From Tissierella sp. P1 (GTDB lineage: Bacteria; Bacillota; Clostridia; Tissierellales; Tissierellaceae): a stretch of 64,000 nucleotides of DNA. This document shows, one piece after another, positions 35,416 through 45,252 of the stretch; within the stretch, counting starts at the first letter, position 1; each line of letters starts with the position of its first letter. The stretch covers positions 26,617 through 90,616 of the forward strand of contig NZ_NPMN01000019.1 in assembly GCF_002266425.1 (NCBI RefSeq). Reading direction: 5' to 3'. A program made the translations under genes and the position numbers. Below the pieces are notes generated by a model, which saw only the letters and a list, made by a program, of their open reading frames with translations, had not been told where the DNA came from and made no database searches.

Positions 35416-37023
35416 GTGGATTGTAATCTAATTAAAGATAAAATGTTAGATTATATAGATGGAGTGTTGAATGAAGAAGAGGAGATATTGTTTAGAGATC
35501 ACATAGAAGAATGTAATAAATGTAGTATTGAATATAAAGAGACTAAGTCTGCAATAGATTATATAGAAAGCAATGTAAATAAGATTAATGTAATACAGAC
35601 TATAAACTTAAAATTGAAAGAGTATAGAATTAAACCTATAATAAAGTTTAGAAGAACTACTTTTATTGCAATTATACTTTTATTTATTCTAATGGTTACT
35701 GCTATTGCCACAGATAGTTTAGAGAACTTACAATGGTGGAAAAAGGATAGCAAAAAAACAATTACAGCTTGGGAAAAATTGCTTAATAAAGGAGTGGGGC
35801 AGAAGTTAAATATATCTGTAATAGATAAGGATATTAAAGTTACGGCTGAGGGAGTAATGGCAGATGAATTAAACACAATTATATTTCTTAGGATAGAAGA
35901 TTTAAAAGGTGATTTAAGATTTGGAGCTACTACAAGGATAGATGAAGATTCGTTTTTAAATGAAGATTTCCCAATTAAGGTTGGGGGTGATATTTTGGAT
36001 CATTCTGAAAAAGCTAATAATTCCCAAGGTGAAGAGTTACCAGTAATAGCCTCTTATTCAAATTTATATTCAGAAGAAAAAAATACTATCAGAATCATGG
36101 TAAGTACTAGAAGTCTAAATGTAGATGAGGGAAATATAAATGTTTATATAGACAAATTATCTACCGTGCTTAATAAAGATGATAAAGCTACAATAAGTAT
36201 AGAAGGAAGCTGGAACCTAAAAATCCCTGCCAAGAAAATAAAATCTAAATCCTATAATGTAGACAAGACTATTGAATTTGACGGCAATGAAGTTGTTATA
36301 CAAAAAATAACTATAGCACCAACTAAAACTAATATAGAGTATAAAATGAAAAATTATAATGAAAAACATGGGTATTCACTAGAAGATGTAAGATTTTCAA
36401 TCAGATATAGACTTAAAAAGTATGGGTATTCGACTTTATCCTCTGGGCCTGGCTATATTCACAGGAATCCCAAAAATGAGCCTGGATATTCAATAGGGAA
36501 TCAGATTCTTGAATCCTTATATCTGGAAAGTCCCAACAGGATAAAATTTATTATAGAGTCTTATGAATATGCTGTAGAGGAGAGTAAAAGCTATGATATC
36601 TTTATAAATAATCTACCTCAAACTATAGAATACAATGGGAATAAAATAACTATTGAAGAGATTGTATATAATAAAGACAATACTGAAGTTAGAGTAAGAG
36701 AAGATACAAGTAAAAATAGAAAATATAGCAGCTCTATTTTTAAAATCACGGCTAAGGATAATCCATCAGCCTTTTGTCGCAGTATGGTAACGGATTATGA
36801 ATTTAGAGATAAAAAGGGCAGAGCGTTGAAGAAGGGAGAAGGAGATGGAAATAGTCGCTTGTTCTATAAGGAGCAGAAGATAGAGCTGAAAAATGATTTA
36901 GTATGGGGGAAACCAGCAATACATGAATCTAAAACTGAGGAATTAATTCCTGAAAAATTTCATGTACAAGGACAAAGATATATTGAATACCTAAATAAAG
37001 AAACAACTATAAAACTAAAGTAG
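35416..37023 (+). CDS. Membrane anti-sigma factor with DUF4179-like extracellular region
   Basis: A 535-residue protein. The N-terminal anti-sigma zinc finger has CNLIKDKMLDYIDGVLNEEEEILFRDHIEECNKC (HxxxCxxC). One membrane helix lies near 77-96 (TTFIAIILLFILMVTAIAT), and the remaining ~435 residues are outside the cell, a DUF4179-type beta domain. It would hold the partner sigma factor at the membrane until a cell-surface signal arrives. GTG 35416 has AAAGGAGGTG upstream. Confidence 0.88.
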   Translation: MDCNLIKDKMLDYIDGVLNEEEEILFRDHIEECNKCSIEYKETKSAIDYIESNVNKINVIQTINLKLKEYRIKPIIKFRRTTFIAIILLFILMVTAIATDSLENLQWWKKDSKKTITAWEKLLNKGVGQKLNISVIDKDIKVTAEGVMADELNTIIFLRIEDLKGDLRFGATTRIDEDSFLNEDFPIKVGGDILDHSEKANNSQGEELPVIASYSNLYSEEKNTIRIMVSTRSLNVDEGNINVYIDKLSTVLNKDDKATISIEGSWNLKIPAKKIKSKSYNVDKTIEFDGNEVVIQKITIAPTKTNIEYKMKNYNEKHGYSLEDVRFSIRYRLKKYGYSTLSSGPGYIHRNPKNEPGYSIGNQILESLYLESPNRIKFIIESYEYAVEESKSYDIFINNLPQTIEYNGNKITIEEIVYNKDNTEVRVREDTSKNRKYSSSIFKITAKDNPSAFCRSMVTDYEFRDKKGRALKKGEGDGNSRLFYKEQKIELKNDLVWGKPAIHESKTEELIPEKFHVQGQRYIEYLNKETTIKLK

Positions 37024-37042
37024 TGGATATCCACTACTTTTT
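37018..37042 (+). terminator. Terminator of the sigma/anti-sigma operon
   Basis: A perfect palindrome of 11-bp arms around GATATC (AAGTAGTGGAT/ATCCACTACTT, 37018-37039) overlaps the stop codon and ends in T5. Confidence 0.88.
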
Positions 37043-37117
37043 GTTATAACTAGAGGAAAACGGGTAAAAATACGAAAATATGTAAATAATTTAAGTAAAA
37101 TAAACAGGGGTGATTCT

Positions 37118-37516
37118 GTGGAAAAAACTTTTATCATGATTAAATCTGATGGAGTGAAAAGAGGACTCATAGGAGAAATCATAGGGAGAATTGAAAGAAA
37201 AGGTTATAAAATAACAAAAGCAAAACTATTTCAACCAGGTAGAGAGTTGATAGAAGAGCACTATATGGAGCATAGAGAAAAGCCTTTTTTTAGAGAATTA
37301 GTTAATTTTATTTTAGAAGGACCTGTTATGGCTCTGGAAGTAGAGGGAGAATCAGCTATAGAGGTTATGAGACTAATGATAGGACATAGGGATTTTAAAA
37401 TAGCTGCACCTGGTACCATAAGGGGAGATTTTGCAAATTCTTTAACAGAAAATATAATACATGGTTCAGATTCAGTAGTTAGTGCAGAGAGAGAATTAAA
37501 TTTGTGGTTTAGCTAG
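37118..37516 (+). CDS. ndk: Nucleoside diphosphate kinase
   Basis: A 132-residue NDK with EKTFIMIKSDGVKRGLIGEII, IERKGYKITKAKLFQP and the active His in FANSLTENIIHGSDSVVSAERE. It moves the terminal phosphate between nucleoside di- and triphosphates through phospho-His. GTG 37118 follows GGGGTGATT. The RNGD segment near IGHRDFKIAAPGTIRGDFA is typical. Stands alone. Confidence 0.95.
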   Translation: MEKTFIMIKSDGVKRGLIGEIIGRIERKGYKITKAKLFQPGRELIEEHYMEHREKPFFRELVNFILEGPVMALEVEGESAIEVMRLMIGHRDFKIAAPGTIRGDFANSLTENIIHGSDSVVSAERELNLWFS

Positions 37517-37517
37517 A

Positions 37518-37540
37518 ACAGCCTTAGGGCTGTTTTTTTA
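37518..37540 (+). terminator. Terminator of ndk
   Basis: ACAGCC (37518-37523) and GGCTGT (37528-37533) form the stem with a short loop, followed by T7. Confidence 0.88.
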
Positions 37541-37674
37541 TGGACTAGTAAATTTTTCATCATTCAATAAAGAAGTTCACAATGCAATAAATATAAATTA
37601 TAATAGATAGTGTCAAAAGTAATGATGTTTGAATAAAGATATAATTATAATATAGAATTTTAATGGAGATGACT

Positions 37675-38892
37675 ATGATGAAAATAATAATTCAAAAATT
37701 TGGTGGAACTTCTGTAATGAATGATGAGCGAAGGAATTTAGCTATAGATAAGATCAAAGCAGCAATAGATAAACATTTAAATCCTGTTGTAGTAGTATCT
37801 GCTATTGGAAGGGCAGGAGATCCATATGCAACAGATACGTTGATTCAACTTGCTAAATCTGTAGGGATAGAACCTAATCCAAGAGAATTGGATATTTTAA
37901 TGGCATGTGGAGAAATTATATCTGCTACTGTTATGGCAAATACACTAAAGGCAAGAGGATATGAAGCGGCCGTATTCACTGGTGGGCAGGCAGGTATTAT
38001 AACGGATGAGAACTTTTTGGATGCGAAAATATTACATGTTGAACCTATGAGAATATTAAAGAGCTTAGAAGAAGGAATTATACCCATAATTGCAGGGTTC
38101 CAAGGAATAACAGAAAAAGGAGATATTACAACATTAGGAAGAGGAGGATCTGATGTAACTGCATCTATAATGGGGGAAGCCTTAAATGCTGAATTAGTAG
38201 AAATATATACAGATGTAGATGGAGTAATGACTGCAGATCCTAAAATAGTACCTGATGCTAAGGTAATGGATACAATATTTTATAATGAAGTATTTCAAAT
38301 GGCAGAGTATGGTGCAAAAGTATTGCATCCTAAGGCAGTAGAAATAGCAATGCGTTCTAATATACCAATAGTTATTAGAAATACAAGTTCAGACTATAAT
38401 GGTACATTAATTACTAATTATCATAGAACTAGATCTTATATAGAAGAAGATACGAGAATAATTACATCAGTTGCTAATATAAATAATAGAATTCAAGTTA
38501 AGATAATACCTGATAAATTAGACTATGAGAGTCAAGAAATATTATTTGACAGTATTGCAAAGGCGGGAGTAAGTATTGACATGATAAATATATACCCCGA
38601 ACAAATATTTTTTATAATAGATGAGAAGCAATCAATAGTATTAGAGGCAGTATTGAAAGAATTGAATTATGAATATGAATTAATTACTGATTGTACTAAA
38701 GTTACTATTATTGGTAATAGGATGAGAGGTATACCTGGAGTAATGGCAAAGGCTGTTTCGGCATTAGTTAAGGAGAACATAGAAATACTTCAGACATCAG
38801 ACTCACATACTACAATTTCTTGCCTAATAAAAAGTGAGCATACAAATAGAGCGGTAAATGCTTTACACAAATATTTTGAACTGGGTAAATAA
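37675..38892 (+). CDS. Aspartate kinase
   Basis: A 405-residue monofunctional aspartokinase, first step of the Lys/Thr/Met/DAP pathway. Kinase domain: KIIIQKFGGTSVMNDERR, VVVVSAIGRAGDPYATDTLI, GRGGSDVTASIMGEALNAELVEIYTDVDGVMTADP. Two C-terminal ACT domains follow (about 265-405; GNRMRGIPGVMAKAVSAL, QTSDSHTTISCLI), implying feedback control. ATG 37675 is chosen with GGAG just upstream; ATGs at 37663 and 37678 are alternatives. No other pathway gene is adjacent. Confidence 0.94.
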   Translation: MMKIIIQKFGGTSVMNDERRNLAIDKIKAAIDKHLNPVVVVSAIGRAGDPYATDTLIQLAKSVGIEPNPRELDILMACGEIISATVMANTLKARGYEAAVFTGGQAGIITDENFLDAKILHVEPMRILKSLEEGIIPIIAGFQGITEKGDITTLGRGGSDVTASIMGEALNAELVEIYTDVDGVMTADPKIVPDAKVMDTIFYNEVFQMAEYGAKVLHPKAVEIAMRSNIPIVIRNTSSDYNGTLITNYHRTRSYIEEDTRIITSVANINNRIQVKIIPDKLDYESQEILFDSIAKAGVSIDMINIYPEQIFFIIDEKQSIVLEAVLKELNYEYELITDCTKVTIIGNRMRGIPGVMAKAVSALVKENIEILQTSDSHTTISCLIKSEHTNRAVNALHKYFELGK

Positions 38893-38897
38893 TTTAT

Positions 38898-38921
38898 GAA
38901 CGGTGATTACACCGTTCTTTT
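38898..38921 (+). terminator. Terminator of the aspartate kinase gene
   Basis: GAACGGTG (38898-38905) pairs with CACCGTTC (38910-38917) around ATTA, followed by TTTT. Confidence 0.88.
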
Positions 38922-39094
38922 ATAATCCATAGAAAAAATAAATTTTATTTAATTATAACCTTTCCTATATAGGTTTCAAGAAAAGTTTATTTAATATATC
39001 AATGCTTTAAATGGAAGGCTTTTGTTATATTTTACTTGTAAATAACATAATTTAATAATAAAATGAGATAAAGAAATAATTATGGGGGGAAGAG

Positions 39095-40258
39095 ATGAAG
39101 ATTAATTGGAATTCTAAATATACAACTATATCAATTTATTCATTTTTTGTAATTTGTGCTGGTATAATTTTTTATTTAATTGCATCAGAGGTAAGTACGT
39201 TTCAAATTAAAGTAGGAGAAGTTATATCGATATTTATGCCAATTATAATTGGCTTTGTTATGGCATATCTTTTTAATTTTATTCTAAGGTTTTACGAAGA
39301 AAAAGTGCTACGTTTTAACTCTTTAAAGAGGATTAAACCAAAGTTTGTAAGATTTATAGGCTTAATTTTGACTTATGCAACAGTTATACTATTAATCTAT
39401 ATATTTATGAAATTTGTATTTCCTCAAATTTATTCAAGTATAATGGGATTAGTAAACGATATACCTTCCTATGTAAGTAAAATCACAGATTTAGTAAATG
39501 ACTTTAATAGTAAATATGAAATACAGGAAGAATATTATAATTTTATAGTAGCGAAATGGAATGAATATAGGGATAGTATTATAAGATTTGCAACAAATCT
39601 TATACCTGTATTAGGAAATACGCTTAAAACTATATTGTCCAGCGTATGGAATATAGTTCTTGGCATTATAATATCAATGTATTTATTAATAGACAAAGAG
39701 AGATTCTTAGCATTAAGTAAGAAAACGACTAGAGCTTTATTCTCTGAAACAAGAGCCAATAGGATAATAGAGCTAGCAAATAGAGGGAACAATATATTTG
39801 GGAAGTTTTTAAGTGGTAAGATATTAGATTCTTTTATAATAGGTGTTTTAACATTTGTGGTTATAACTATATTTAAGATGCCCTACACAATCCTAATATC
39901 ATTTATAGTAGGTATAACTAATATAATTCCGTTTTTTGGACCATTTATTGGGGCTATACCTTCAGCGATAATCATTTTATTTGTTTCACCTATTAAGGCA
40001 TTATGGTTTTTAGTAATAATACTTATAATCCAGCAAATAGATGGTAATATTATAGGACCTAAGATATTAGGAGATTCACTAGGAATATCTGCATTTTGGA
40101 TATTATTTTCTCTATTAGTTACTGGGAAATTATTTGGGTTATTAGGTATGATTATTGGGGTGCCATTATTCGTATTTATATACTCTATTATAAAAGAAAT
40201 AGTAGAAGGTAGATTGAAGAAAAAAGGTTTGCCATATAAGACTGATGAGTACATGTAA
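39095..40258 (+). CDS. AI-2E family transporter (PerM/YhhT-like permease)
   Basis: A 387-residue membrane protein with about seven to eight helices. Family landmarks are IISIFMPIIIGFVMAYLFNFIL-like N-terminal pair, an amphipathic middle (YVSKITDLVNDFNSKYE), VWNIVLGIIISMYLLIDKERF and the C-terminal TNIIPFFGPFIGAIPSAIIILF, QQIDGNIIGPKILGDSLGISAFWILFSLLVTGKLFGLLGMIIGVPLF. Members export small molecules or ions; AI-2 is only one proposed substrate. Confidence 0.9.
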   Translation: MKINWNSKYTTISIYSFFVICAGIIFYLIASEVSTFQIKVGEVISIFMPIIIGFVMAYLFNFILRFYEEKVLRFNSLKRIKPKFVRFIGLILTYATVILLIYIFMKFVFPQIYSSIMGLVNDIPSYVSKITDLVNDFNSKYEIQEEYYNFIVAKWNEYRDSIIRFATNLIPVLGNTLKTILSSVWNIVLGIIISMYLLIDKERFLALSKKTTRALFSETRANRIIELANRGNNIFGKFLSGKILDSFIIGVLTFVVITIFKMPYTILISFIVGITNIIPFFGPFIGAIPSAIIILFVSPIKALWFLVIILIIQQIDGNIIGPKILGDSLGISAFWILFSLLVTGKLFGLLGMIIGVPLFVFIYSIIKEIVEGRLKKKGLPYKTDEYM

Positions 40259-40262
40259 ATGA

Positions 40263-40296
40263 AATCAGGTGAGAAAAATTCTCACCTGATTTTTTA
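40263..40296 (+). terminator. Terminator of the AI-2E family gene
   Basis: AATCAGGTGAGAA (40263-40275) pairs with TTCTCACCTGATT (40279-40291), followed by T5. Its T-run is the first part of dispersed repeat copy A. Confidence 0.9.
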
Positions 40297-40400
40297 TAAC
40301 GAATAGAAAAGTTCTCATTTATCTTTGACTTTATAAAGAGAACTTGGTCTCAATGGATTTTAGAAAAAACTGCCTATAATACTTCTACAGAAGATTTTTG
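40291..40400. repeat. Dispersed repeat, copy A
   Basis: A 110-bp element starting TTTTTATAACGAATAG, containing an AAGTTCTC/GAGAACTT inverted pair, GCCTATAATACTT and ending CTACAGAAGATTTTTG. It shares its first 16 bases with copy B (17486) and aligns along its whole length with copy C (45145). Confidence 0.55.
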
Positions 40401-40434
40401 TATTTGTGAATTAATTCCAAATCCAATATTGCAA

Positions 40435-41514
40435 TTAACCTAATACTTCTTTTAATTTTTCAATAAATATTTTATTTTCTTCCATAGTTCCTATGGAAAC
40501 TCTTATAAAATCTCCGCCCATAGGTCTTATAATAACTCCTTTTTTTTGCATTTCAATAAATACATCTTGACCATTTTTGCCTACATTAACAAATATATGA
40601 TTTGTTTCTGACGGTGGATAGTAAAATCCTAATTTATCAAATTCATTATAGAGATAATTTCTTCCTTCTAGGTTAATATCATAGCTTCTTTGCAGGAATT
40701 CTACATCTTCTATAGCTGCTATTGCCGCAGCTTGTGCTAAGATATTAACATTAAAAGGTCCTCTAACTTTATTTATATTTTCTATAATATTTTTATTTCC
40801 TATAGTATAAGCTACTCTGATGCCAGCCAATCCATAGGCTTTAGAGAAAGTTCTCATAACTAAAAGATTAGAATATTTCTTTAATAACCCTATTGTATTA
40901 TGAGGATAATCATCTCTAGTTACATATTCCCGATATGCTTCATCTGATATAACTAAAATATTTGAAGGTACCTTATCCAAGAAATCTACAAATTGTTTTT
41001 CTGTAATCATAGTACCTGTTGGATTATTTGGATTACATATCCAGATGATTTTAGTTTTATTAGTGATTTTACCTAATACACCATTTAAATCAAATGTGAA
41101 TTCTTTTAATGGAACTATTACAGGGGTTCCTCCCATCATTTCTGTAGTTTGTATGTATCTTGGGAATGTAATGTCAGCCATTATTATTTCATCATCTTTG
41201 TTAATATATGCTTTTGCTATCATGTCAATCATCTCGTCAGATCCACTGCTTGGTAGAACCTCACTAACATCTACTCCAAGTTTAGAAGCTAGAATTTCTT
41301 TTAAATCAGTAGAATTACCATCAGGATAAATAGCTAATTCATCTAAGGTATTGATTATAGCATCTCTAACCTTTGGTGAACAACCTAAAGGATTTTCATT
41401 AGATGCAAGCTTTATTACCTTGTCAAGTCCATACTCCCTTTTAACATCCTCGATTGGCTTTCCAGGCTTATATGGCTGTAGATTTTTAATTTCTTCCCTA
41501 AAACTAATTGACAA
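40435..41514 (-). CDS. hisC: Histidinol-phosphate aminotransferase
   Basis: A 359-residue class I/II PLP aminotransferase of the HisC type: KPIEDVKREYGLDKVIKLASNENPLG, PSSGSDEMIDMIAKAY, NPNNPTGTMI, VISDEAYREYV and the PLP-lysine motif TFSKAYGLAGIRVAY, ending RPMGGDFIRVSIGT. It makes histidinol phosphate and may also act on aromatic keto acids. TTG 41514 is chosen, since the GGAG site is 8 nt before it; a TTG at 41523 would touch the site. No other his gene is in the window. Confidence 0.9.
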   Translation of the reverse strand: MSISFREEIKNLQPYKPGKPIEDVKREYGLDKVIKLASNENPLGCSPKVRDAIINTLDELAIYPDGNSTDLKEILASKLGVDVSEVLPSSGSDEMIDMIAKAYINKDDEIIMADITFPRYIQTTEMMGGTPVIVPLKEFTFDLNGVLGKITNKTKIIWICNPNNPTGTMITEKQFVDFLDKVPSNILVISDEAYREYVTRDDYPHNTIGLLKKYSNLLVMRTFSKAYGLAGIRVAYTIGNKNIIENINKVRGPFNVNILAQAAAIAAIEDVEFLQRSYDINLEGRNYLYNEFDKLGFYYPPSETNHIFVNVGKNGQDVFIEMQKKGVIIRPMGGDFIRVSIGTMEENKIFIEKLKEVLG

Positions 41515-41739
41515 TATGAACAACTCCTTTCTATTGGACTAATATTAGTGTAACAAGATATGTGTGATAAAAAAAGACTATGATAATAATATGTCTTATG
41601 ATATAATCAAAAGGGTAACTAATTTTTTGAGTCTATGCAAGAAGAATTGACTAAAAATTTTGTGAAATGTGTAAAATAGGTATGAGAGATTTTCAATAAA
41701 TCTTTTAAATAAATATGCTGGTTAAGGGGGAAATGTATA

Positions 41740-43803
41740 ATGAAAACATATTCAGCTGATAAAATCAGGAATGTAGCTTTACTAGGACATAGTAGTAGCG
41801 GAAAAACAACTTTAACTGAAGCAGTACTATTTGCAACAGGCGTAACAAAAAGACAGGGAAGAGTAGAAGATGGAAATACAGTATCAGATTTCGACAAAGA
41901 GGAAATCGCACGTAAGGTGTCCATTGGTACAACTGTTATCCCTGTAGAATGGAAAGACACAAAATTCAATTTGTTAGACACACCAGGATATTTCGATTTT
42001 ATTGGTGAAATGTATGGTGCAAAAAGGGCATCTGAAGGCTCTGTATTATTAGTTGATGCTTCCTCTGGAATTGAAGTAGGTACAGAGAAGGCTTGGAAAA
42101 ATTTAGAGAAATACGTAACACCAAGGATTATTTTCCTTAACAAAATGGATAAAGAAGAGGTTAACTTTGAAAATTTATTATCTAATTTAAAGGAAGAATT
42201 TGGCGATAAGATAATACCTTTCGCTTTACCTATAGGTGTATCTAGTAGTTTTAAAGGCTTTGTGTCTGTAATTGACGAAAAAGCTTATGAATATAGTGGA
42301 ACTCAAAGGAAAGAAGTAGAACTTACAGATGACCAAAATGTTGAGATAGATTCTATCAGAGAAAGTCTAATGGAAAAGATAGCGGAAACAGACGAAGAAT
42401 TAATGGAGAAGTATTTTGAGGGAGAGGCGTTTACGGAAGCAGAAATATCTAAAGGTTTGAGGCTAGCAGTAGCTCAAGGAGATTTAGTACCTTTAGTTGT
42501 AGGCTGTGCAGAAAAAGCAATAGGTGTTGATTTCTTATTAGAAGTTATAGAAAGATATATTCCATCTCCAAAGGAGATTGGTAGCGTAAAGGGATTAAAG
42601 GATGATAAAGAAGTTGAAAGAAAAATTGATCCTAGTGAACCATTCTCTGCAGTGGTATTTAAGACAATTATTGACCCATTTGTAGGTAAATTAACTTTAT
42701 TTAAAGTAATATCAGGCAAGATAACTAAAGACATGGAATTATATAATTCTACAAAGGACAAACAGGAAAAACTAGGGGGACTATTTGTACTTAGAGGTAA
42801 AAACCAAATCGAGGTTTCTGAAATACAGGCAGGAGACATAGGAGCTACTTCAAAGCTAAACTTTACTAGAACAGGCGATACTTTATGTGCAAAGAACAAC
42901 CCTACACTTTATGAAGAAATTAAATATCCACAACCAACATTATTCTTAGCTGTAGAACCAAAGGCCAAAGGTGATGAAGAAAAGATTGGTACATCTTTAC
43001 AAAGGTTGACAGATGAGGATCCAACTTTTATTGCACAAAGAAATGCTGAAACTAAACAGTTGCTGATCGGTGGACAGGGAAATATGCAGTTAGCGGTTAT
43101 TGTTGATAAACTGAAAAATGCTTTTGGAGTAGATGTTAATTTAACTAATCCAAAGATTGCTTATAGAGAAACAATTAAAGGAACAGCATCCGTTCAAGGA
43201 AAACATAAAAAACAATCAGGTGGAGCAGGTCAATATGGGGATGTTCATATAAGATTTGAGCCTTGTGAAGAAAAATTTGTTTTTGCAGAAGAGGTATTTG
43301 GTGGTGCAGTACCAAGAAACTACTTCCCAGCAGTAGAGAAGGGACTTATAGATTCCTTGGAACATGGAGTTTTAGCAGGATATCCAGTAGTAAACTTAAA
43401 AGCTATACTGTTTGATGGCTCTTATCATCCAGTAGATTCTAATGAAATGGCATTTAAAATTGCTGCATCTTTAGCATTTAAGAAGGGTATGGAGGCAGCG
43501 AAACCTATATTGCTTGAACCTATAATGAAGTATGAAATATCAATACCGGAAGATTATATGGGTGATGTAATGGGAGATATGAATAAACGTAGAGGTAGAA
43601 TATTAGGAATGGAACAACAGGATGATGGAACTCAAAAGGTTACAGCAGAGGCACCCCACTCAGAAATGTTTGAATATGCCATAGATTTACGAGCTATGAC
43701 CCAAGCAAGAGGAAGCTTTACAATGGAATTTATTAGATACGAAGAAGTTCCAACTAATATTGCAGAAAAGATTATAGCAGAAGCAAAAGCGGAAAGAGAA
43801 TAA
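41740..43803 (+). CDS. Elongation factor G-like GTPase (EF-G2 type)
   Basis: A 687-residue translation-factor GTPase with G1 GHSSSGKTT (residues ~16-24, unlike the GHIDAGKTT of true EF-G), LLDTPGYFDFIGE, FLNKMDKE and the following EF-G domains II-V (GGQGNMQLAVIVDKL, GGAGQYGDVHIRFEP, MGDVMGDMNKRRGRILGME). This matches the EF-G paralogue group that lacks a clear role in elongation. AAGGGGG precedes the ATG. It is not in the str operon, so it is unlikely to be the main EF-G. Confidence 0.92.
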   Translation: MKTYSADKIRNVALLGHSSSGKTTLTEAVLFATGVTKRQGRVEDGNTVSDFDKEEIARKVSIGTTVIPVEWKDTKFNLLDTPGYFDFIGEMYGAKRASEGSVLLVDASSGIEVGTEKAWKNLEKYVTPRIIFLNKMDKEEVNFENLLSNLKEEFGDKIIPFALPIGVSSSFKGFVSVIDEKAYEYSGTQRKEVELTDDQNVEIDSIRESLMEKIAETDEELMEKYFEGEAFTEAEISKGLRLAVAQGDLVPLVVGCAEKAIGVDFLLEVIERYIPSPKEIGSVKGLKDDKEVERKIDPSEPFSAVVFKTIIDPFVGKLTLFKVISGKITKDMELYNSTKDKQEKLGGLFVLRGKNQIEVSEIQAGDIGATSKLNFTRTGDTLCAKNNPTLYEEIKYPQPTLFLAVEPKAKGDEEKIGTSLQRLTDEDPTFIAQRNAETKQLLIGGQGNMQLAVIVDKLKNAFGVDVNLTNPKIAYRETIKGTASVQGKHKKQSGGAGQYGDVHIRFEPCEEKFVFAEEVFGGAVPRNYFPAVEKGLIDSLEHGVLAGYPVVNLKAILFDGSYHPVDSNEMAFKIAASLAFKKGMEAAKPILLEPIMKYEISIPEDYMGDVMGDMNKRRGRILGMEQQDDGTQKVTAEAPHSEMFEYAIDLRAMTQARGSFTMEFIRYEEVPTNIAEKIIAEAKAERE

Positions 43804-43815
43804 TGAAAATAAAAG

Positions 43816-43841
43816 TCCAGCCTTAATTGGCTGGATTTTTT
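43816..43841 (+). terminator. Terminator of the EF-G-like gene
   Basis: TCCAGCC (43816-43822) pairs with GGCTGGA (43829-43835), followed by TTTTTT. Confidence 0.88.
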
Positions 43842-43901
43842 ATGTAGAATTAAAGATATTAAGGGTATATATCAACATATGTTATTATTGGAGGGATAGC
43901 T

Positions 43902-45092
43902 GTGTATAAAATATATACTTTTGGAGATTTTGATATCAGATACAATGATGAGAGTATTTTAGATACAAAAGGATACCAGTATAGGATATTGGCACTTTTT
44001 AAATATTTTATAACCTTTAATGAAAAAAAGCTATTGCCTGAAAGTATTATTGAAGATTTATGGGCAGATAATGAATTTCATGATCCCAAAAACGTATTAA
44101 GAACACAGATATCTAGATTAAGAAGAATGATAAACTTAGATGATAAAAATCTTAAACAATTCTATAGAATAGAACATTCAAATGGATACTATGTATTTAA
44201 AACAAATGATAATTGCGTATTGGATGTTCAATTATTTAAAGAACTTATAGATGAAGGTAATTCGCTAAAAGAAAATGATCCCCAAAAATCCCTTTCATTA
44301 TTAGAAAAAGGATTGAAGCTTTATAAGGGGGAATATTTGAGAGAGATAGAATATGAAGAATGGATTGTACCCATAAGAAATAGATATCGTAGATTATATT
44401 TGCAAGGATTATTTAATTATATAGAATTATTGAAGCAGAAGAAGATGAATGAAGAGATAATTAAGACTTGTGAAGAAGCTATCCAATATGAGCCTTATGA
44501 TGAGGTCTTGCATATGTACTTTATTGAAGCTTTAACAGAGGTGGGAGAGAAAAGATATGCAATTAGCCATTATGAATATATCACTTCCAGACTATATAGT
44601 CATATAGGTATAAAACCATCTCCCAAAATGAAAATGTTATATAAAAAGATACAATTAGATGAAGAAAGCTTAAAAGATGATATTAACTTAAGTAAAATAG
44701 ATGAAGAATTAAAAGAAGATTATGGAAACAAGGGGGCATTGATTTGCGAACCTTATTATTTTAAATTCTTATATAATTTGGAAACGAGAAAAAAATCAAG
44801 GAATATGAAAGATAATAAATTTTTAGGAATATTAACTATAGAGAACAAAGGATATCTTTCGATAGATGAAGAGGATAGAAAGGAATCCATGAGAACATTA
44901 GAGGAAATAGTATATAATAATCTTAGGAAAGGAGATGTATTATCTAAATGGAATAGCAGCCAATTGGTTTCTTTACTATATGATATAGAAGAAAAGAGTC
45001 TAAATATAATTGTAAATAGGTTACAGAAAAGGTTTCAGGAAAAATGTAAGAATAAAAATATAATATTAAAAATTAGATTTAAGTCTCTATAA
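43902..45092 (+). CDS. SARP/BTAD transcriptional regulator with degenerate GGDEF-like tail
   Basis: A 396-residue regulator. An OmpR-type winged helix occupies about 1-95 (YKIYTFGDFDIRYNDESI, DPKNVLRTQISRLRRMI, RIEHSNGYYVF), and a BTAD helical-repeat domain about 100-240 (ALTEVGEKRYAISHYEYI). The C-terminal ~130 residues follow a GGDEF domain's pattern, with LRKGDVLSKWNSSQLVSLLYD in place of RxGDVxxRxGGDEFxxLL, so the active-site signature is lost. It begins with GTG behind TGGAGGG. Its position before a c-di-GMP-riboswitch locus suggests it controls that locus. Confidence 0.85.
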   Translation: MYKIYTFGDFDIRYNDESILDTKGYQYRILALFKYFITFNEKKLLPESIIEDLWADNEFHDPKNVLRTQISRLRRMINLDDKNLKQFYRIEHSNGYYVFKTNDNCVLDVQLFKELIDEGNSLKENDPQKSLSLLEKGLKLYKGEYLREIEYEEWIVPIRNRYRRLYLQGLFNYIELLKQKKMNEEIIKTCEEAIQYEPYDEVLHMYFIEALTEVGEKRYAISHYEYITSRLYSHIGIKPSPKMKMLYKKIQLDEESLKDDINLSKIDEELKEDYGNKGALICEPYYFKFLYNLETRKKSRNMKDNKFLGILTIENKGYLSIDEEDRKESMRTLEEIVYNNLRKGDVLSKWNSSQLVSLLYDIEEKSLNIIVNRLQKRFQEKCKNKNIILKIRFKSL

Positions 45093-45113
45093 ATTAGTAT
45101 ATAAATTAATATT

Positions 45114-45149
45114 ATCCTACTAGCCGTATATGGTTGGTAGGATTTTTTT
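45114..45149 (+). terminator. Terminator of the SARP-type regulator gene
   Basis: ATCCTAC (45114-45120) pairs with GTAGGAT (45137-45143), inner CC/GG also pairs, followed by T7. The T-run is shared with dispersed repeat copy C. Confidence 0.85.
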
Positions 45150-45252
45150 ATACTTAATGGACAAATCTTCACTTGTTTTGATTTTTTAAAAAGAACTTAA
45201 TCTGATTTGGTTTCAAAAAATTATATTAGGATACTTATATAGAAGTTTTTTG
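45145..45252. repeat. Dispersed repeat, copy C
   Basis: A 108-bp segment aligning with copy A at about two thirds identity by eye. Shared blocks include TTTTTATA at the start, TTTGA, AAAGAACTT and TATAGAAGTTTTTTG at the end. The inverted pair seen in A and B is partly lost here. The remaining gap to 45380 shows a small AAGAAA/TTTCTT hairpin and no gene. Confidence 0.45.

Noticed and set aside
41740..43803. EF-G-like gene considered as a TetM-type ribosome protection protein
   Set aside because: The G1 loop and C-terminal domains follow the EF-G2 group, and the gene has no leader attenuator.
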